Positions 12,655 through 14,713 of a stretch of DNA of 14,713 nucleotides are shown here, in pieces. The notes below the pieces were generated by a model. It worked only from the letters and a program-made list of their open reading frames with translations, searched no databases and was not told the DNA's origin. Every line of letters starts with the position of its first letter. Positions within the stretch are counted from its first letter, which is position 1. The translations under genes were made by a program, and so were the position numbers. The stretch comes from CAZGKX01 sp964525945 (GTDB taxonomy: Bacteria; Pseudomonadota; Gammaproteobacteria; Legionellales; Legionellaceae). The stretch is from contig CAZGKX010000061.1 of assembly GCA_964525945.1 (NCBI GenBank), positions 1-14,713 of the forward strand, written 5' to 3'.

Positions 12655-13706
12655 TGTGTGCTAATAAAAAAGCCTCAGATGATTTGGATGTAACCACTGA
12701 TGAAAACCTCGATATTCCCGTTGATGACTTGACGGATGATATGGACGTGATGGATGACAATGATGCGGTTATTGAACCTGATGAAGATTTAAATGCCGAT
12801 TCTGAGATGGTGGTTGTCCATGATTTCAGTGATGAAGACGCTTTCCCGACCTACCAACGTGGCAAGCGTATGGCAAAGGCCATGGATGCGACACAAATTT
12901 ATCTCAGTGAAATTGGTTTTTCACCGCTACTAAGTGCTGAAGAAGAAGTCTATTATTCAAAACTGTCTTTAAAAGGTGATGCCAGCGCTCGAAAAAAAAT
13001 GATTGAATCAAATTTAAGGCTGGTCGTTAAAATATCACGCCGCTATTTAAATCGTGGTTTGCCTTTGTTGGATTTGATTGAAGAAGGCAATTTAGGTTTG
13101 ATGAAGTCCGTGGAAAAATTTGATCCTGATCGAGGGTTTCGCTTTTCCACGTATGCGACTTGGTGGATTCGCCAAACGATAGAGCGAGCCATTATGAATC
13201 AAACACGCACCATTCGATTGCCTATTCATGTGTTAAAAGAATTAAATGTCTATTTGCGGGCAGCAAGGCATTTAACCCAAAAATTGGATCATGAGCCCTC
13301 TGCAGAAGAGATCGCAGAAATGCTTGATACACCCTTGGAAGATGTTCAAAAATTATTGGGTTTGAACGATAAAGTGATGTCTGTGGATACCCCCATTGGT
13401 TTTGAGGAAAATAAATCTTTGTTGGACACCATTGCCGATGAAAACAGCGTGAATCCTGCAGAGCTCCTAACGGATGAGAATTTAAGAGCTCACATTGAGA
13501 TGCTATTAGACGCGTTAACTGAAAATCAACAAGAAGTGATTGCAAGGCGTTTTGGTTTAAGAGGATTTGAAAAAGCAACCCTGGAAGATGTGGGCAAAGA
13601 AATTAATTTGACACGTGAACGTGTTCGCCAAATTCAGGTTGAAGCTTTAAAAGCGTTACGGAAACTTTTGGAAGGAGTTGGGTTGTCACAAGAGGATTTG
13701 TTTTAA
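12654..13706 (+). CDS. rpoS: RNA polymerase sigma factor RpoS (sigma-38)
   Basis: This is the general stress and stationary-phase sigma factor; in Legionella relatives it also governs the transmissive, host-exit phase. At 350 residues it is slightly longer than E. coli RpoS (330), because of a ~65-residue acidic N-terminus with about 24 Asp/Glu and few basic residues. From ATQIYLSEIGFSPLL (79-93, region 1.2) on, all regions are canonical: NLRLVVKI and LDLIEEGNLGL (region 2.1-2.2), FSTYATWWIRQTIERAIMNQ (164-183, 2.3-2.4) and RTIRLPIHVLKELNVYLR (3.0-3.1). Region 4 follows, with RRFGLRG and the helix-turn-helix TLEDVGKEINLTRERVRQIQ (309-328). ATG 12654 has AGGTG five bases upstream. It follows nlpD by 107 bases, as usual, and its stop codon overlaps the next start (TAATG). 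Confidence 0.97.
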   Translation: MCANKKASDDLDVTTDENLDIPVDDLTDDMDVMDDNDAVIEPDEDLNADSEMVVVHDFSDEDAFPTYQRGKRMAKAMDATQIYLSEIGFSPLLSAEEEVYYSKLSLKGDASARKKMIESNLRLVVKISRRYLNRGLPLLDLIEEGNLGLMKSVEKFDPDRGFRFSTYATWWIRQTIERAIMNQTRTIRLPIHVLKELNVYLRAARHLTQKLDHEPSAEEIAEMLDTPLEDVQKLLGLNDKVMSVDTPIGFEENKSLLDTIADENSVNPAELLTDENLRAHIEMLLDALTENQQEVIARRFGLRGFEKATLEDVGKEINLTRERVRQIQVEALKALRKLLEGVGLSQEDLF

Positions 13707-14344
13707 TGACTTTTGAACGTGCATTTTTAATTTTAACAAAGCCTGTTGTGTTTATTTTGTTTTTATTTCTCATGGTTGTTTGCTATTGCTATTTTGACAA
13801 AGCGATTGCTTATTATTTTCACCAAACTGATGTTCACGCATTGCTCTCGGTTTTTAAAGTGTTTGCATTCGTGGGAGAGTCTTATGTGTGGGTAAGTCTC
13901 CTTTTCCTACTGGCGCTCTTTTATCGATTTGTTTACAAAAATAAAAAATGGGAGCAAAGGCTATGGTTTTTGTGGAGCTGTGTTTTCATTCCCAATGCCA
14001 TATCGGCTGTACTAAAAATTTCACTGGGGCGAGCTCGTCCCGGTTTATTGTTTGAGTCGCAGTTGTTTGGATTTTATGGGCCTCATTTAAAGGGAGTCTA
14101 TTGGTCTTTTCCTTCAGGGCATACGACTACCATAATGGGGTTAATGCTTGGATTTAGCATCATTTACCCAAATCATGTGGTTACCTGGAGCCTGGTTGGG
14201 TTGTTGGTTGCAACTATGCGCATCGTTTTAACCGAGCATTATCTTAGCGATGTGCTGACCACGGCCTATCTTGTTTTTATAGAAATAGGTTTGTTGAATT
14301 ATTTTTTTAAACGTCAGCGGTTTTTTCCTTTGGTTTATCGTTGA
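13706..14344 (+). CDS. PAP2-superfamily membrane phosphatase
   Basis: The 212-residue integral membrane protein has about six hydrophobic segments (~14-30, 46-74, 86-104, 141-153, 158-175, 184-200). The three phosphatase motifs are complete: K104-x6-R111P112 (KISLGRARP), PSGHT (136-140), and R172-x5-H178-x3-D182 (MRIVLTEHYLSDV), where the catalytic pair is His139/His178. Relatives dephosphorylate undecaprenyl pyrophosphate, phosphatidylglycerol phosphate or lipid A, on the periplasmic face. Which one applies here cannot be decided from sequence. Its ATG shares its first base with the rpoS stop codon (TAATG), so it should be read by re-initiating ribosomes and made with RpoS. The N-terminal Leu/Phe-rich stretch before the first motif is an anchor, not a cleaved signal. 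Confidence 0.93.
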   Translation: MTFERAFLILTKPVVFILFLFLMVVCYCYFDKAIAYYFHQTDVHALLSVFKVFAFVGESYVWVSLLFLLALFYRFVYKNKKWEQRLWFLWSCVFIPNAISAVLKISLGRARPGLLFESQLFGFYGPHLKGVYWSFPSGHTTTIMGLMLGFSIIYPNHVVTWSLVGLLVATMRIVLTEHYLSDVLTTAYLVFIEIGLLNYFFKRQRFFPLVYR

Positions 14345-14554
14345 GCGGTGGGTTACATGGAATTCTGTGTCACATTTGCCTCGTGTTTATAATTTAACTC
14401 TAGCCGTTGACAGACTTTTTGCCTATGAAAAAAGCGTATGACTCATGCAAATCATGTTGATTTGTCGAGTGCTGCAGCATTTGATTCTTCAGCAATTAAA
14501 ACCCACTTTTCACATATTATGAACCCTAATTGTTATCACGGGCTAACATGGTGA

Positions 14555-14713
14555 ATGGGAACAAAGTCAAAGCTGCACTATCAAACCGTACTATCCCAAT
14601 TTACTGATTACTGTCGTGATCGTTACATTGCCGGAATCGCTATGGCATTGTTATTGACGAAGGATCGTGAGATTGGGACTCCTGTAGGTTTAGCGGCTGG
14701 CTTAGATTTAGTA
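14555..14713 (+). CDS. Unrecognised ORF, 5' part only (runs off window)
   Basis: A frame open for 53 codons to the right edge starts at ATG 14555 after an in-frame stop at 14552. The product begins MGTKSKLHYQTVLSQFTDYC and continues with RDRYIAGIAMALLLTKDREI and GTPVGLAAGLDLV. The other two plus frames are closed near the end, at 14668 and 14685, which favours this one. There is no signal peptide; the start has only GGTGA directly against it. The VGLAAGLD string recalls the start of dihydroorotate dehydrogenase, but the preceding residues do not fit, so I assign no function. The 210 bases between the PAP2 stop and this ATG hold a perfect CAAATCA-TGT-TGATTTG hairpin (14448-14464) without a T-run, and an isolated TTGACA (14407-14412) lacking a -10 box. 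Confidence 0.5.
   Translation, partial: MGTKSKLHYQTVLSQFTDYCRDRYIAGIAMALLLTKDREIGTPVGLAAGLDLV

Noticed and set aside
13222..13578. Minus-strand open frame of 118 codons inside rpoS
   Set aside because: It is antisense to conserved RpoS regions 3-4, has no recognisable domain, and is best seen as a by-product of rpoS coding.
14407..14412. Perfect TTGACA as promoter for the last ORF
   Set aside because: No acceptable -10 hexamer within 15-19 bases downstream.
14448..14464. CAAATCA-TGT-TGATTTG hairpin as terminator of the PAP2 gene
   Set aside because: Perfect 7-bp stem, but AT-rich and not followed by a T-run; left as a note only.
14555..14713. Dihydroorotate dehydrogenase (pyrD) start, suggested by VGLAAGLD
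   Set aside because: Only that short string fits; the residues before it, and LV after LD instead of K, do not match the family.

Overview
The window looks like chromosomal DNA of a gammaproteobacterium, most likely in or near Legionella (order Legionellales). The grounds are the protein flavour (DnaE, RhlE, RpoS and NlpD are plainly gammaproteobacterial), an AT-leaning base composition, several small secreted or membrane proteins of the kind common in that group, and the surE / YqaA-like / nlpD / rpoS cluster. The genus is my inference from memory of these families; no database was searched. The DNA is densely coding. I saw no rRNA, tRNA, CRISPR array, transposase or prophage gene, and no gene-free stretch over 300 bases.

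Left part (1-5800). The 3' end of dnaE (replicative polymerase alpha subunit) is followed by a secreted protein built from two copies of a six-cysteine unit, then a small Pro/Glu-rich acidic protein. On the minus strand follow sohB (inner-membrane S49 peptidase) and a DUF1810-family protein with an unusual, probably disordered C-terminal tail ending in Cys-Cys. A divergent promoter region then drives a family 4 uracil-DNA glycosylase and a fumarylacetoacetate hydrolase-fold enzyme, likely in one transcript.

Middle part (5800-10050). A small Cys-rich membrane protein with a strong ribosome binding site is followed by a degraded palindromic (REP/MITE-like) repeat. Next is an exported chagasin-type cysteine protease inhibitor whose stop codon abuts the stop codon of the convergent NAD-malic enzyme gene. 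Then comes the DEAD-box RNA helicase rhlE, whose leader can fold to hide its Shine-Dalgarno site, and a strong 10-bp hairpin terminator.

Right part (10050-14713). A tight plus-strand gene string runs: small exported protein, surE (nucleotidase), a YqaA-like membrane protein, nlpD (lipoprotein activator of cell-wall amidase), rpoS (stationary-phase sigma factor), and a PAP2-type membrane phosphatase that overlaps the rpoS stop codon by one base. The familiar pcm gene is missing from between surE and nlpD. The string joins stress transcription to envelope maintenance. The window ends inside an unrecognised ORF.

Nothing here is clearly a new multi-gene system. The most interesting items are the DUF1810 protein with an effector-like tail, the duplicated six-cysteine secreted protein, the rpoS-PAP2 coupling, and two possible leader RNA switches, at rpoS and rhlE.
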